Positions 44,273 to 57,139 of a DNA stretch of 64,000 nt are shown here, piece by piece (the stretch's first letter is position 1; each line of letters begins with the position of its first letter). The notes beneath the pieces are model-generated. The model was not told the DNA's origin and ran no database searches. It saw nothing but the letters and a program-made list of their open reading frames with translations. The position numbers and the translations under genes are program-made. The stretch is from Anthoceros angustus (taxonomy: Eukaryota; Streptophyta; Anthocerotopsida; Anthocerotales; Anthocerotaceae): contig VJWM01000135.1 of NCBI GenBank assembly GCA_010909165.1, positions 372,001-436,000 on the forward strand, in the 5' to 3' direction.

Positions 44273-47200
44273 ATGCCTGTTCCTGTGTCTTTCGGAGAGA
44301 TGGGGGGACAAGAGGCTGAAATCCAGGCTTTTCTGGAGCACTGTCGAGAGTCCGGAGATCGGGCCTATGCTGCATTCAAGACGATTCTGGCCAGGCTTCA
44401 AGACGAGGAGACTCGCGGGGGAGCACGGAAGTTTCTGGGCTCGGTTGAGCTGTATGTGGAAACTCAGCTGCAGGGTGTGGACTGCCTGGCTACCTATCAT
44501 TTCCGGATTCACCAGCTCGCTCTGACCGATTATGAAGGTCTGTGACTTTAATTCTTCTATCTGATGATGTCAGTTCGGGAATTCTTGAGGTTGGTGGTGC
44601 GTCAGTCTTGGCATTGCTGCTGGACGTTTGGTATTCTGCAGTCTGCGTCTGTCGTAAGACAATGGGCCTGTGTGATGGCGGAATCAGTTTGTGGAGATGA
44701 CATTCTTGAGCACACCTTGTTTCGCCCCTGAGTCAGATGATGTCGAACAATGCTTGTGGTACTTACCGCTGTTCAGGGAACAGTAGCATGTGGTCAGGAG
44801 ACCTGCGACGAAGCGCAGCCAATGGATTTACCATGGAACAGATGCGCTCTCGGGGGTACCCTTGTCAACCTGGGGTGCTGAATTGAACAAAAGATTTGTG
44901 TGGTGCAGCTAGCTGACATCTCTGTACTAACCTGTGATTATGTCGCACCTGTGATTTTAATGAATGATGTAATACGAAGTCAACCCAGCTGCTATTGGAA
45001 ATCCTGCAACTGACTGCCTAGCTGACAGTACTACGTTCTGTCATCCAGGGTTTCAGGCCAACAGGCAAAGCCTTACGCTGCTGGAGCTTCCGAGCATTTT
45101 CATTCCAGAAGACTGGTCCTTCACTTTCTTCGAAGGGATTAACAGGCACCCAGACGTCGGTTTTAGGAATCGAGATGTTGCAGAGCTTGGATGTGGGAAT
45201 GGATGGGTGTCCATTGCACTTGCAGATAGGTGGTCTCCACGAAAGGTAAGATTCAGGTTGAGGCCGCTGATATTTGGCAGGAGTGCAAAAAGGCAAGAGT
45301 TTAAAGCTCGTGGTTCTGCAGGTGTATGGTCTTGATATCAACCCAAGGGCTATTAATGTGGCTTGGATCAATCTGTATCTTAATGCACTCACTCCAGATG
45401 GGTTTCCTATTCGTGATCATGAAGGAAGAACCCTCCTGGACCGAGTCGAGTTTCATGTCTCTGACCTGCTGGCATATTGCAGAGAGCAGAATATTGTGCT
45501 CGACCGCATTGTTGGATGCATACCACAGGTGATGTCTCGGTTGCTTTTCGATTTCTCTGGGTTGAGCTGTTGCAAGGCTGAGCATTTTAGAAGTGTATCT
45601 TTGGTCCTCCAATCGGACTTGATGTGTGAGAAATAAACTACAGATACTGAATCCAGACCCAGAAGCTATGCATAAGATAGTTACGGAGAACGCAAGTGAG
45701 GAGTTTCTACATTCCCTGAGCAATTACTGTGGCCTTCAGGTACCTGCTTTCAATACTTGAAGCAAAGGTTTTGGTTGAGATTGGCTGTTCCAATTTTGAT
45801 TTATTGCGTACATGTCAAGCCTTCTGTTCCTTCATTCCATTTACCTCGTGAATGTGGATCCCGTAGGGTTTTGTTGAAGACCAGTTTGGACTTGGCCTTG
45901 TTGCACGGGCTGTTGAGGAGGGTATAGCAAGTATCAAGCCTACTGGTGCAATGATATTTAACGTTGGTGGTCGTCCAGGCCAAGCTGTTTGTGAAAGACT
46001 GTTCCAGCGCAGGGGGTTCAACATAACAAAATTGTGGCAGACCAGAGTAAACCAGGTACATGTCCAGGTCGAGTTTGGATTGGGGTGTGGTAGCTGCTAG
46101 ACATTGGCACCCAAGGTTCATGTCCTGTTTTCTCTGGGCTTGTATGTGCCAGGCAGCAGACACGGATATTCTTGCCCTTGTGGAGATTGAGAAGAATAGT
46201 CGGCACAGATTTGAGTTCTTCATGGGTCGTAGTGAGGAGCCAATAAGTGCCCGCACTGCATGGGCTTATGCAAACTCAGGGGGCGTGATTTCACATGGGC
46301 TGTCTGTATATGAATGCAACCTCCGACAACCAAATCAGGTGACTTCAGCAGCAGCAAAGAGAGGGACGCTGCAGTTACTATGGGGAGTTACAAACTGACA
46401 CCGTGTCTTGTATCCAGGTGAAGACAATTTTCAAGTTCCTCAGTGATGGTTTTGGGGATACACGTGGTGCCGTGGATCTATCTTTTCAGGAAGATACAGT
46501 GGCAGATGAGAAGATATCGTTTCTTGCCCACCTGGCACGTGCCCTGGGGAAACTCGTGAGCTTCCCATATGAGTTGCCATCGGGAAGCTCAAGGTTTCGG
46601 AAACTTATAGCTGGGTTTTTGCGAATATATCATCGTCTTCCATTGAGCCCCAGTGTAAGAAATCTTTACTCATAGATGTCACACTTTGAGGTGATCCCTT
46701 ATATTCTGTTTGCTGTCTCCTTTTGTTTCAGCACTTGAAGTTTAGAGAGCACACATTCTTAGCTCTACATGACGCTCGTCTGTTGGCAGAATCTTATCGT
46801 TGTACCTTCAAGGCCTGTAGCAATCGAGAACATCCTGAGGCTTTATACCCCACAGCTGGCCCTAGTTGATGGTAATCTTACAAGGCTACTTCCGAAAAAG
46901 TGGCTTTCTGCTTTGCCATCTGAGGTACAGAAAAAACTTTGGTGCTTGCTGCTATTCTAAAGGATGTGGGAGTTCCCGTCTCACCGTTTTGGGGTGCATG
47001 CTCAAGCAGGGAAGTGTTGTCCACACTGCTGAGCCAACACCTCAAATTTGCGTCGTGGAGGCACCTCACCGTGCAGACTTAGTTACCCAGCTTGTCAAGC
47101 ACTTGAAACCCCAAGTTGTTATCACAAGCCTTGCAGACTTTGAGATGAGGACGACTACGGCTTTTGAAAAGCTGCTTGAAACTACCGAGAGTGTTGGTGC

Positions 47201-49058
47201 TCGCTTATTCCTTGACATCTCTGATCATGTTGAGCTGTCCAGTCTCCCAGGAACCAATGGTGTGCTGCAATACCTGGCAGTGAACCCCCTTCCACTTCAT
47301 GCAACGATCATTTGTGGCCTTGTGAAGAATCAGGTGACTCTTGTCACTGAAACTAAGCAGTGCTTGCTTCCCTTGAACGTCCTTTCTTGAACTGTTTTTT
47401 CACAGATTGACATCAGTGCAGGTCTACTCAGACTTAGAGGTGGCTTTCATCATATCTGAAAATAAAAGCTTTCTTGAGGCCTTTGCCAAGGCAGGTGAGC
47501 TAACATATGGTCGAACAGCCGTATCAAGCCAGTTTTATTACGGATGCCTCCTCCACGAGCTACTGAGTTTTCAGCTGCCAGATAGGCATCTAACGGCAGA
47601 GGTGAGTTGCTACACCATTACGTATTGTTGTAGCAGAGTTCGTCTGAATGTAGAATCAGTGATGGAAAAGGAAAGCGATCATCGTCTCATCTTGCTTGTT
47701 GCAGAGGTTGCCCAAGGACGAAGGCGCACAAAGTCAATTTATTGAGATTCCACACACAGCACTTAGAGCTATCAGCGAGGCAGAAACATTGTCTGATGAG
47801 CCCCCTGCAAGAAACGTGGTCCACATGGATTTTGATGAAAATGCTGTGCAAACTCCTTCGGCTGTGAAGGTCTCCTTATTTGAAGGATTTGCCAGGCAAC
47901 ATATTGCAGAAACTGAGATGGACCCCAAACCGGAGATTGCTGAGTATCTCTATGCCAGGTTTGGTCTTCCAGCTTGGCATTCAAACGAGCTTCTCTTCAG
48001 TGACACTTCGACAGGACTCTTCGGCAAGCTTGTCCTAGCATGTGTCCAGGAGAAAGGTACTCTCTGTTTTCCATCTGGGTCAAATGGAGCTCAAGTTTCT
48101 GCGGCCAAGTTCCTAAGTGCCAGTATCAAGGAGATTCCGACAAAAGCTTCGGATGGATTTAAGTTAACTGTGGACGGCCTTGATGACTTTCTGAGCGCTG
48201 TGCAGAATCCCTGGATATGTATATCTGGACCTACCGTAAGCCCCACGGGAGTAGTATATGCAGGTGATGAAATTGATGAACTCTTAGCTGTCTCTAAAAA
48301 ACATGGTGCACGAGTGATCCTAGACACGTCCTTTTCTGGGCTGGAGTTCGGGAAAGATACGGTTCAACTGTGGAACTTGGAGAAGATCCTATCTGAAGAT
48401 ACAGGAAACAGTACATTTGGCATTGCGCTTCTCGGAGGATCCTCAAACCAAGCTGGTACTGGGGGGCTTGAATTTGGATTTGCAGCCCTACACGACCCTG
48501 TATTCATTGATATTTTCAAAGAGTCTCCTAGCTTGAGCAGGCCACATGGCACCGTCAGATATTCGATGAAGAAGCTGTTTGGTATGCTGAATGAAGGAAA
48601 CAATGTTCTCACCAAGGACCTTGAGCATCAACGAGAACTGCTAGAACAGAAGGTTCACAAGCTGGAGCAGGTAAGGATATGTGACTTTTAATGTCTCCGG
48701 TATCTCCTTTATTTGCTCCTCAGCAGCATTTTCTTGCCCTTGACAGGTGCTTGTAACCAGTGGCTGGACAACGGTCAAGCCCTCGGGTGGTGTGTCCCTG
48801 GTGGGTCGACCATCCTCCTACGAGGGAAAGAGTGTTGCATATCAGGGCCCCGATTGTGTGAGCAAGGAAGTTGTTATAGACGACACCACCATCAGAGACG
48901 CAATTCTTCGGACAACTGGACTGTACATCAGCGATAGTTCTTGGACTGGACTCCCTGGCTACTGTCGTTTTGTTGCAGCTCTAGAGGAGGAGAACTTCAA
49001 TACAGCTCTCAGGGCCATTGAGAGGTTCAAGGAGCTTGTCTTGGATGGCACAGCCTGA
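44273..49058 (+). CDS. MMT: Methionine S-methyltransferase
   Basis: MMT transfers a methyl group from S-adenosylmethionine to methionine, making S-methylmethionine (SMM) in the cytosol for the SMM cycle, sulfur transport and, in some plants, DMSP synthesis. Twelve exons join in phase to 1,097 residues: 44273-44537, 45049-45245, 45322-45528, 45644-45739, 45867-46055, 46153-46338, 46418-46654, 46790-46924, 47010-47333, 47422-47601, 47705-48670, 48747-49058. The N-terminal methyltransferase shows VAELGCGNGWVSIALA (residues 132-147, SAM-binding), VYGLDINPRA and VGCIPQILNPDPEAM. The C-terminal part is aminotransferase-like (GVVYAGDEIDELL; GARVILDTSFSGLEFG; SGGVSLVGRPS) and lacks a clear PLP lysine, as in other plant MMTs. 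Length is normal (about 1,080). All introns are GT-AG. Confidence 0.97.
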
Positions 49059-49492
49059 TCTAACGGTGTCGCAGTAGAAGGGAAAATATGGTTGTGCCAC
49101 AAAATTTCTTCGGGACATCCACTTGTCCAGCTTTGGCGGGCTGTCCATGCCTCCGTCTGATTCCTTTCAGCCAGACCTGGCTTATCTGTTTCGGCCATCC
49201 TTCATTCAAACTGAGCATACGTACCTTATTTTTGTGCCTGTCTGACCACACTACCACGCATCGAAGACCAAACGTAGGGTCGATTTGAAAAGGGCGAGGG
49301 ATGTGGATGAGGTAAATAGTGGTTGCACAAAGCAGTGGAAATTTGAACACGCACGGTTTGTTGCCAACTACAGACATCGATTTCGTGATTTAGAGAGGCA
49401 CACACTATGGATAGTTGGCTCGCTTTGGGCTTAGAAAGAGCTTCGTTCGCACGAACGTGATCGTGAGCTTTTGCAGTAGAAGAAAACAGGTG

Positions 49493-52450
49493 ATGGCAAT
49501 GTGGAGGAGTCTGCGAGCTCAGCTTGGGTCGACTAAGCAAGTTGTAAGCACTTCACGGCCACACCGGGAGACGTTGTTTGTTTCTTCGACAGTTTCAGGC
49601 ATCTTCTAAATTTTGATCACGGCCGCTGCTTGTGTGAAGCTGCCTCATTTGTTTGGCTCCTTGTGTGAAGGCTGGAGGACTTTGGCAGTTTAGCAGGCAG
49701 GTATCATCCGTGCTTCCAGAATGTGCAGCAGCAGCAGCCGAGAGGGTGCCGGATCCCGGACAGCCCTCACCCGAGACTCATCCTCAGGTAATGTGCAGGC
49801 TTCCGACAGCGTCTCCTGTTCCGCCCTTCCAGGCAGATGATCTAATTGCACTGACAGTGGGTTCTGGGTCATGTCAGCTTCTCTCCAAGGGCGAGATCAT
49901 GCCTGGCATTTCTTCAGACGAGTTTTCTCTGAGGAGAAAGAGACTGATGGCGCTGTTACCCAAGGGAAGCCTGGTTGTTATCGGATCGGCCATGGTGAAA
50001 CAAATGACAAGCGTGGTCCCGTATAGTTTTCGACAGGAATCGGACTACCTTTATTTCACCGGTTGCCAACAGCCTGGTGGTGTTGCGGTGGTATATGGCG
50101 ATGCCAAGCTATGCATGTTTATGCCAGAGCAGGATCCTGATGTAAGGGGAAGAGAGTGACTGACATGGTTTCACCTGCTGGTATCGATCGTAGAGAATCG
50201 AGTTGGTCACTTTTTACCAGAAAGCTCACACGCAGGTCCATACTGCAGAGAGCGATCTGGGATGGGCATATTGCAGGAGTGGCGGATGCTGAAGAGTTTT
50301 TCGGTGCGCAGATGGCTTACTCGACAGAAAAGCTCTCTGAGGTATCCACATGCTTCATGTGAATGAGGTTTCCTCCTGTTGTTACCAAATCTCTTGTCAT
50401 ATTGAACTGTAGCTGTGCTTGTGGTTTTCTTGTTACAAGCCTTTTCCGAAGTGGCTATGGTGGTTTACATTTCTCCTGTCTGTCGTAGTGCAGTAGCTTA
50501 ATGTGGCATGGTCATTGCAGGTGCTGTCCAAAATGATTCGTGGGTCCAAGGTCGTCTTTACTGATCTTGAATCGCCATCATCCAAGTTTGGCGGACTGAC
50601 AGCATTTAGTCAGGCCATGCTTGAGAACAAAGTCCAAAACTTGAGTACCTTCAGTCATCGGCTTCGGTGGACGAAGTCCCTTGCTGAGATCAATCTGATG
50701 AAACATTCAGCATCAATTGCCTGCCAGGTGCACATATCACCGCAGAGCTGCTGTGTGAGAGTGCTGTGTATCTTTCCTCCCAGTTGCTGTATGTTGGACA
50801 GGTTATATCTTCAACTGGTGTGTGGCAATCTGAATGTATACAGGCCTTTCTCCGAACTATGGAGGCTTCTGCAAGCCAGCAGTACGAATACCAGCTGGCA
50901 GCTCAAGTCGAGTACGAATGTAGAATGAGAGGAGCCCAGCGCATGACGTGAGTAGCACGTGTGAGTGCTGCCTGGGGACGTAACAGTCTGGGTCACCTAA
51001 ATTTTGTCCTTGTGTACAGGTTCCCTTCTGTTGTAGGGGCAGGGGCCAATGGTAGTGTTATACACTACAGTCGAAATGATAAGCTCGTAAGCTCTATAAA
51101 CCCTCCTGGCCTTGTGCTTTTCAAAATACTATGGTCAGAATGACGTCGGTCTGCAGTAACTGTAAAGTGATGGTCTGCTGGCATCTAAGTGCTGTCTTCT
51201 TCTGGATGAACAGATTGAGGAAGGGGACCTCGTGTTGATGGATGCAGGCTGTGAGTACTTTGGCTATGCTAGTGACATGACACGAACTTGGGCCCCAAGT
51301 GGGACCTTCCGTCCAGCTCAGGTATCATGGAGTCCTTATAGGTTTGTTTCCTTGTCTTAAAGCATGCTGAGGGCGAGCATGTTGCTAGCAAGTGTGCTCT
51401 CATGCGAAAGGGTGAAACTGTTTCGTTGGTGTAGTCCGGCATCTCCGTTGTGTGACAGCATATCTGCCTCACGAGTTGTGTGCAGAGGGAAGTGTATGAA
51501 GTGGTTTTGGAGACCATGGAAGAGTGTATGAAGTTATGCCACCCAGGAACAAATCTAGGCACTCTGCACAAGCACTCGGCAAGCATCAGCTTACCTTGAC
51601 CTGAGGTTGCTTCCAGCTTGTATTCGTGTATTCCTGTGTAGCCGTTCAATCCTGAGAATGATCCGCGGATGTTTCTTCGCTTCACTTTCGCCGTTCACTT
51701 TGCGTTTTACAGATGTCCATTCTGGAAGCAAAAATTGTGAAGTATGGTTTTGTGGATGAGAGCTGCGAAGTCAAGCAACATCTCCATAGAATATGGAACC
51801 CTACCATAATAGGTTTGTTCCATTACTTCATGCTTTTACAAATTTAAGCGTTTAGTCTGAAGCAATGCAAGGATCTTCTTCCGTGGTGTCAGGCCATTAT
51901 CTTGGTATGGATGTTCATGACTGCAATCACGTACGCAAAGAGGAACCTCTCAAGCCTGGTGTGGTAGGCCCAAACCCTCGTCTTGACTGAGTCGTTTGGT
52001 TTCAGCTGGAGAATACCGGATTCCAGCCTTACTGGTGTTGTCCTCATACTTGCACGCTTCCTGGTCGCAGATTATCACCATCGAGCCGGGACTGTATTTC
52101 GGTCCCGGTGACGCAAAAGTGCGGAAACAGTAAGTTCATCCGAGTCTTGAAAACTGTCCACATGCAAATCAGAGTTACCGCTCCCGGAAGTTGCTCTTGC
52201 CTAAACGATGTGCGCCTGCAGATTCAGAGGAATTGGTGTAAGGATAGAAGACGAGGTGTTGATAACTGACTCCGGCTACGAGGTTTGTGGTAATAAGTCT
52301 CTCTAAACACTTGACCGTTGAAGGAGAACCTGAACTCACATCCGCAAGTTTTCGCAGGTATTGACAGCCAGTGTCCCGAAGCAGGTAGAAGAGTTGGAGA
52401 CATGGCTGCAACAGAGCAGGCCTAGGTGCCATAAAGTAGGCTTAGAGTAG
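49493..52450 (+). CDS. ICP55: Mitochondrial intermediate-cleaving Xaa-Pro aminopeptidase (M24B)
   Basis: ICP55/APP3 removes single residues from the N-termini of imported mitochondrial (and possibly plastid) proteins. Fourteen exons join in phase to 489 residues: 49493-49543, 49689-49787, 49878-50141, 50249-50341, 50521-50727, 50844-50947, 51020-51086, 51214-51321, 51486-51578, 51713-51812, 51893-51963, 52071-52129, 52222-52282, 52358-52450. The Arg/Ser-rich N-terminus with RQVSS fits a presequence. The N-domain shows FRQESDYLYFTGCQQPGG. The pita-bread domain has all five metal ligands: Asp305, Asp316, His397 (GHYLGMDVHD), Glu424 (TIEPGLY) and Glu448 (RIEDEV). Intron 9 is GC-AG (TCG|GCAAGC), the only phase-compatible donor. 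The acceptor of exon 2 could be 12 nt downstream. Start is the first ATG in a run with targeting character. Confidence 0.93.
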
Positions 52451-52539
52451 ACAGACGCATGTTCTTCCAACTCACAGTAATTTTTATGAGTAAAGTGGTA
52501 GCTTCACTTCCCGGCCTTCTTGTAACCAACGTTGCTTGG

Positions 52540-52755
52540 TCAAGTTGGCCGTCGCCTCCCGGCTTGATTTCTCCAACGGCCCCGCCGACTTTCGGGAATC
52601 TGTCGTCCATGGAGGTACGCTCGGACGAGGGTGTAAATTCCTAGCACCATCAACACGGCGAGCACCAAAATGTCGCAGAATCCCGCGAGTAATATCAAGA
52701 GCACGTTCCTGAGAATGCGCTTTAGCAGTGTCAGCATCCTTCTGTTCAGGATCAA
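52540..52755 (-). CDS. Possible small one-helix membrane protein
   Basis: A 71-codon minus-strand ORF just after ICP55 (a second Met lies six codons in). It has a basic start, one strong hydrophobic helix (LLILLAGFCDILVLAVLMVLG), then a basic tail rich in Arg. I recognise no family. The ORF could be chance, but its membrane-protein pattern and position in an otherwise empty interval make it worth keeping as a low-confidence call. Confidence 0.3.
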   Translation of the reverse strand: MILNRRMLTLLKRILRNVLLILLAGFCDILVLAVLMVLGIYTLVRAYLHGRQIPESRRGRWRNQAGRRRPT

Positions 52756-52759
52756 GCAG

Positions 52760-54090
52760 GCTTCGCAGTAGACTTCAATAATCGCCCGAGATGGTGCCTT
52801 TTATGCTGCTGCCGAGACGTTTCACGTTCCGACTATTGGCGCCCAGCGCGCATGTTGTGCGTGTTTTGGTCGGTTTATTTTTCTCTTCCTACCTTCCGAG
52901 GCTGTTCCACTTTCTCTCTTCCTACCTTCCGAGGCTGTTCCACTTTCTATAGCTTCCTGCCCCGTGACTGGCACAGGAGAAAAGGTGTGAGATTCGTGTG
53001 CCGTCATGTGCACGGTTCGATGAGCAGGAATTCTGCCCTTCTCCAACTTCCAAACGGTGAGATGAACTTTGCTTTCAGGTTCGAAGGACTGATCAGGCCC
53101 TTCTTGTTATTTCTGAACTAATTAGATTGAAGCAGCTTGGAATCAGTTACAATGCTCTTATTATTCCATGCTCACATTCCACCCATGCACACATGCCATC
53201 CTAAACTGAGCAATTCTTGCTTAGTCTAGCGTTATCTCTAAATATGTCTCGTCCAAGGCTAGTCTCAAACTGGGCAACTCGTGTTTCAGCCCAGTGAGAC
53301 TCCCGGGAGATGGGATGTCTTCAATGATGAAGCGGAGGTCGGAGACGTTTGAGCCCCGTGGATGTCTACCGCAATGGGTGGTCCGCGCCCGAGAAGAACA
53401 GGGGCAGTCCCAACTGGGCCAGAAGACCCAGGAGCAGCAAGGGCAAGAATCCTAGGAACAGAGCTGGACTTGGCAGAAGCTGTGTTGAGGGCTCCAAAAA
53501 CAGTCACAGCTTCAAACCAAATCTAGAGAAAGCGAATGATCGGTATCCAAGTTGGTCTGGTCGTCTTCGAAGGAGGGTTATTCTATCTAGGTGGTGCATT
53601 GCGGCATGCTGGAGATAATATAATAGGTGGTGCATTACGGCATGCTGGAGATAATATAAGTGGTTCATTAGAGCACATTGGACATAAGTCAAGCGAATTT
53701 TCCTCACTTTAAAGATCCTTTATTGACGATCTCCTCAAATATGGGTTGAAGGTACTCTAAAACCACTTGGCTTTCGCATCTTCAAAGCAGCATAATGAAG
53801 AAGTGGTTTCAAGTGTTAAAAGAGGCAGAGAGCAGTGGTGTCCAAAAAAGCAAAGTGAAGAAGTGGTTTTGGGTCTTCTTCATGCAGTAAGAAGTGATTT
53901 CGGGTCTTCATCATACAGGTAGAGTGCAGGATTGGTTTTGAACGTCATGGAGGCAGAGTGAAGAATGGTTTCTTAGTGTTTAGGTTAAGGTCTAGGGTCT
54001 TATGCTTTCAGTATTTGCTAGAAGCGTTCAGCGCCTAGCCAAAGATCTTATCAGGGTGTTGTTCTTGTTAAGCTATTAATAAGCTTGGAG
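52760..54090. other. Intergenic stretch with small direct repeats
   Basis: Holds a 29-bp direct repeat (CTCTTCCTACCTTCCGAGGC at 52882 and 52916), a 40-bp repeat (GGTGGTGCATTRCGGCATGC at about 53589 and 53625) and loosely repeated AAGAAGTGGTTTYGGGTCTTC units at 53800-53950. No gene is supported. Confidence 0.5.
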
Positions 54091-55075
54091 TAAGTTGGAA
54101 TCAAATGTTGGTGATTTGTTATGGATCCGCACAGCGGTCATTTCCAACTTGATATGTTACTCGTGCGCAGACACTTTTGAAATGCTTGCAAGTCTTGCCA
54201 ACATTGTTCATAAACTACAGATGATCGAGGATTTCATTTTAAATCCTACGCATTTTTCTCACAAAGGAGATGGTGGATGTTGCTCCAACTGTGAAGGTTA
54301 TTTATGGAATACCAAAGCGGACTGAGGGACGAGCACTTTTTTTTCACAAGTTCCTCATATAATACGCCTGAACAGCTCAGGTGTCCACTTTGGCGCCCTT
54401 ACCAAGAGCATCCATGTACCAAAGCGGTCATGTGCAGACACTCTCTTTGAAAAGTGTCTCTCTGAAAACAAGAGTGAACACGATAATTTTTGAAGGGGGT
54501 GAATAATCTCGAAGGGGGTTTTCTGCAAATAATCTCTGAAGGGGGTTTTTGATGGGCCCTAAAACAGCGTTTTGAAGGCATTGAAAACGGCCCGAAAAAG
54601 GGTGTCACGCAAGAAAGTTACTACTTTCCATCCAAAGAATGTTTGTGGGGAATGGTGGTCGAAACTCGAACCTAGGGAATAATGCAAAGTAGGAACGGTG
54701 AGGACTACCCGGAAGGGACGATCAGAACTCGCTTTGGGAGAAAAATGTGGTTTAGGAAGGACACAACAAAAGCCACGACAACGATTTCCTAACACATTAA
54801 CATCAAGAACTGACTTACAAAATTAACTCGGGACCGGAAAAATGAGATTTCATTTTCACTCATCCCGTAGTTCAATCCTTCATCACCGGTCCAGCCCCGC
54901 ATTGTCATCACTATCTTCACCGCATTTTGACTCAGTTGATGAAGAAGCCAACTCAAAAGCTTATCCCTTATCGCTTTTTGTCCACCGCATATAGATGTTT
55001 CCGCGCTCAACACAAACCCATAGCAGATGACCTGCTTCATTCATAAATACCTCCTGTATGTTTTCGTAATGGACC
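54090..55075. other. Intergenic stretch, nothing recognised
   Basis: Short ORFs (54095-54325 plus; 54789-55040 minus) show no family resemblance. A small GAAGGGGGTTTT repeat occurs at 54494-54550. Confidence 0.4.
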
Positions 55076-55094
55076 TTATTCCCTTTTTCCTCTC

Positions 55095-55930
55095 AGATTG
55101 GACCGATGGACCGACGCCCGCCAATGACCACTGTCGAGGGGGTCCATGATAGGAGGTCGCCGCCGCCGGCCGGCGCCCTCCTCCACGCCACCCCTAGGGT
55201 GGCGCGGAGGGAGGGCGCCATCCGCGCACCACCCGTCCAGAACGTGCGGCCGGCGCCCATCCTCCAACCGCCACCTGGCCACCGAATGGTGGCGCGGCCG
55301 GCCGGCGGCGCCGGCCGGCGCCCTCCACGCCACCCCTAGGGTGGCGCGGAGGCGGCGCCGGCCGGCGGCGCCCTCGCCAGCGCACCACTCGAGGAGGCCG
55401 AGGTGGCGCGTGGGCGGCCGGCGGCGCCGCCGGCGCCACATGTCGCGGCGCCGGCCGGCGGCCCCGCTCTGCGCACCACCCGTCGGGATCGCGGGTCTGC
55501 GTGAGGCGCCGGCGGCGGCGCCCTCCTCCACGCCACCCCTAGGGTGGCGCCGGCTGGCGGTGTATGCCCTCTGCGCACCACCCGTCGGGCAAGCGGGTGC
55601 TCGATGGGCGGGCGCGGCGCCGGCCGCCGCCGGCCGGCCGCCGCCGGCCGGCGGGTGGCGCCATCGCGCACCACCCGTCGGGGCCGGCGGCGGCGCGCCC
55701 TACCTCCGCGCCACCCCTAGGGCCTCCCGGTCGTGCGTGGAGGCGCCGGCGGCGGCCCTCCCTCACACCACCACGATGGCCACATACGGGTACGCGCCCC
55801 GGATGGGCGCCCGGCCGGCGGCGCCGGCCGGCGCCCATCCTCCAACCGCCACCCCTAGGGTGGCGCGGAGGCGGGCGCCGGCCGGCCGCGCCCGCTGCCA
55901 CCCGTTTAGTGGCCGAATGGTGACGAGGGA
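55095..55930. repeat. Extremely GC-rich repeat array
   Basis: Over 800 bp consist mainly of GGCGCCGGCCGGC-type runs. CGCCACCCCTAGGGTGGCG, a near-palindrome, recurs at about 55187, 55330, 55528 and 55846 with a decayed copy near 55711; GCGCACCACCCGTC recurs at least four times. Composition differs sharply from both flanks. Long ORFs on both strands are composition artefacts. Confidence 0.8.
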
Positions 55931-55986
55931 TAGCGCCCGGCCGCGTTGTTGCAATGTTCCTTCGTGGAAAAGTATAGGATATTCTT

Positions 55987-57130
55987 GTGACCATTGGATT
56001 GCATGCGCAATTGAAGGATGTGGAGGTCTTGTCGAAACTTCCCGAGGAGTTTCGCCATTTCATATTTGAGATCAATAATTGGAAGGGCTTGGAGAATGAG
56101 CAGCGGGCTTTAACAGACAAGGACTTGCAAGAGGGACTCCACGTTTTCAATGTTCCATCGACTGAAAAGCAAGTCCAGTACCAGATCGAAGGACGTAATG
56201 TTCTTGACATGCGTGGTTATCTGCGGGGAAGGAGATACACTTTGCTTGTCATGGATGTCCCCCGTGGCTTTGACATCGGTCCTATGGACAAGCGCAGGGA
56301 TTTGGCCATGTTGGGAACAGTTTTTCAGAGTTTTGAAGAGAAGACCACCAGCGAGGAGTTCAGGCTTATCGTCTTGCATGGAGTTGAAGAAGCCCACTGA
56401 TCGAAGTCTATGCGGAAATTGTGTGGGAAGGGAGGCATGGTGTCCTTCATCCGGGACAAGACAAACATGAATAAGCGGCAGTGGATTTGAGGCTGTCGAG
56501 TACGTGTGATGGGTGGATGGTGTCTAAAAGCAAGTTGTGCGAGGCGGGTTCCTATGATGCCTAACGCCATGCATGGGACTTTCAACAATGGAAGGGCAGT
56601 TATTGGGCACCTTGTCGTCAAAATGGTCCACCTATCGCACGACAAGCTGGTGGTATGCCCCACCAGCTGCTAGGCCTTATGACAAAACTTGTCAAAACAT
56701 TCTCGAGGAAGGATTGGGTTGTGGATGCTTGTGCGAGGCGGCACGACAACATTAGCGGCATTATGTGGCGGGCGCATTGCGATTGAAGCCGATTTGAGGT
56801 GCGGGGTACATTGAACAACGCGCATGGTGTACAAGTCCTACGGGCGAGGAGGAAGAGCTAACGCTCGAGCCGCATCGCAGGGTCCATCCCGCCCGGGCAA
56901 AGGAGGTTTGCATAAGTGAGAAGGATTGCCGGCCAAGTGGTTGCATTGAGTGCGGAAGGTTGAAGACCACATTGGCGACCTTTTGGATGAGGTCACCAAA
57001 CCCTAGATGGTGTGGCGTCCACAAGACGTGGGCCGGGGAATGATACTATTGAAGCGAGCAAGCAATGGAGGAGAACGATAACTTTGAGGCGGAAGATATG
57101 GACCGCCTCGAATATGGCGGTGGTTCTTGA
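55987..57130 (+). pseudogene. Degenerate amino-methyltransferase-like ORF (permuted, beta-type order)
   Basis: The intact part (55987-56400, 137 codons) includes RRYTLLVMDVPRGFD, resembling a catalytic motif IV (D-P-P-Y type), followed by EEFRLIVLHG. About 400 bp later, the same strand reads KDWVVDACARR (about 56710-56750), like a damaged SAM motif I (DxCAGxG). It is followed by a Cys-rich piece (EVCISEKDCRPSGCIECGR, about 56908-56963). Motif IV before motif I is the order of beta-class amino-methyltransferases. Frame changes separate the parts. The surrounding sequence is repeat-rich, so it may be a mobile-element passenger. Family assignment is tentative. Confidence 0.4.
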
Positions 57131-57139
57131 CTCGGTGTC

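Noticed and set aside
55146-56069. 307-codon plus-strand and 223-codon minus-strand ORFs
   Set aside because: Open only because the GC-rich array lacks AT-rich stop codons; repetitive Pro/Ala/Arg/Gly content.
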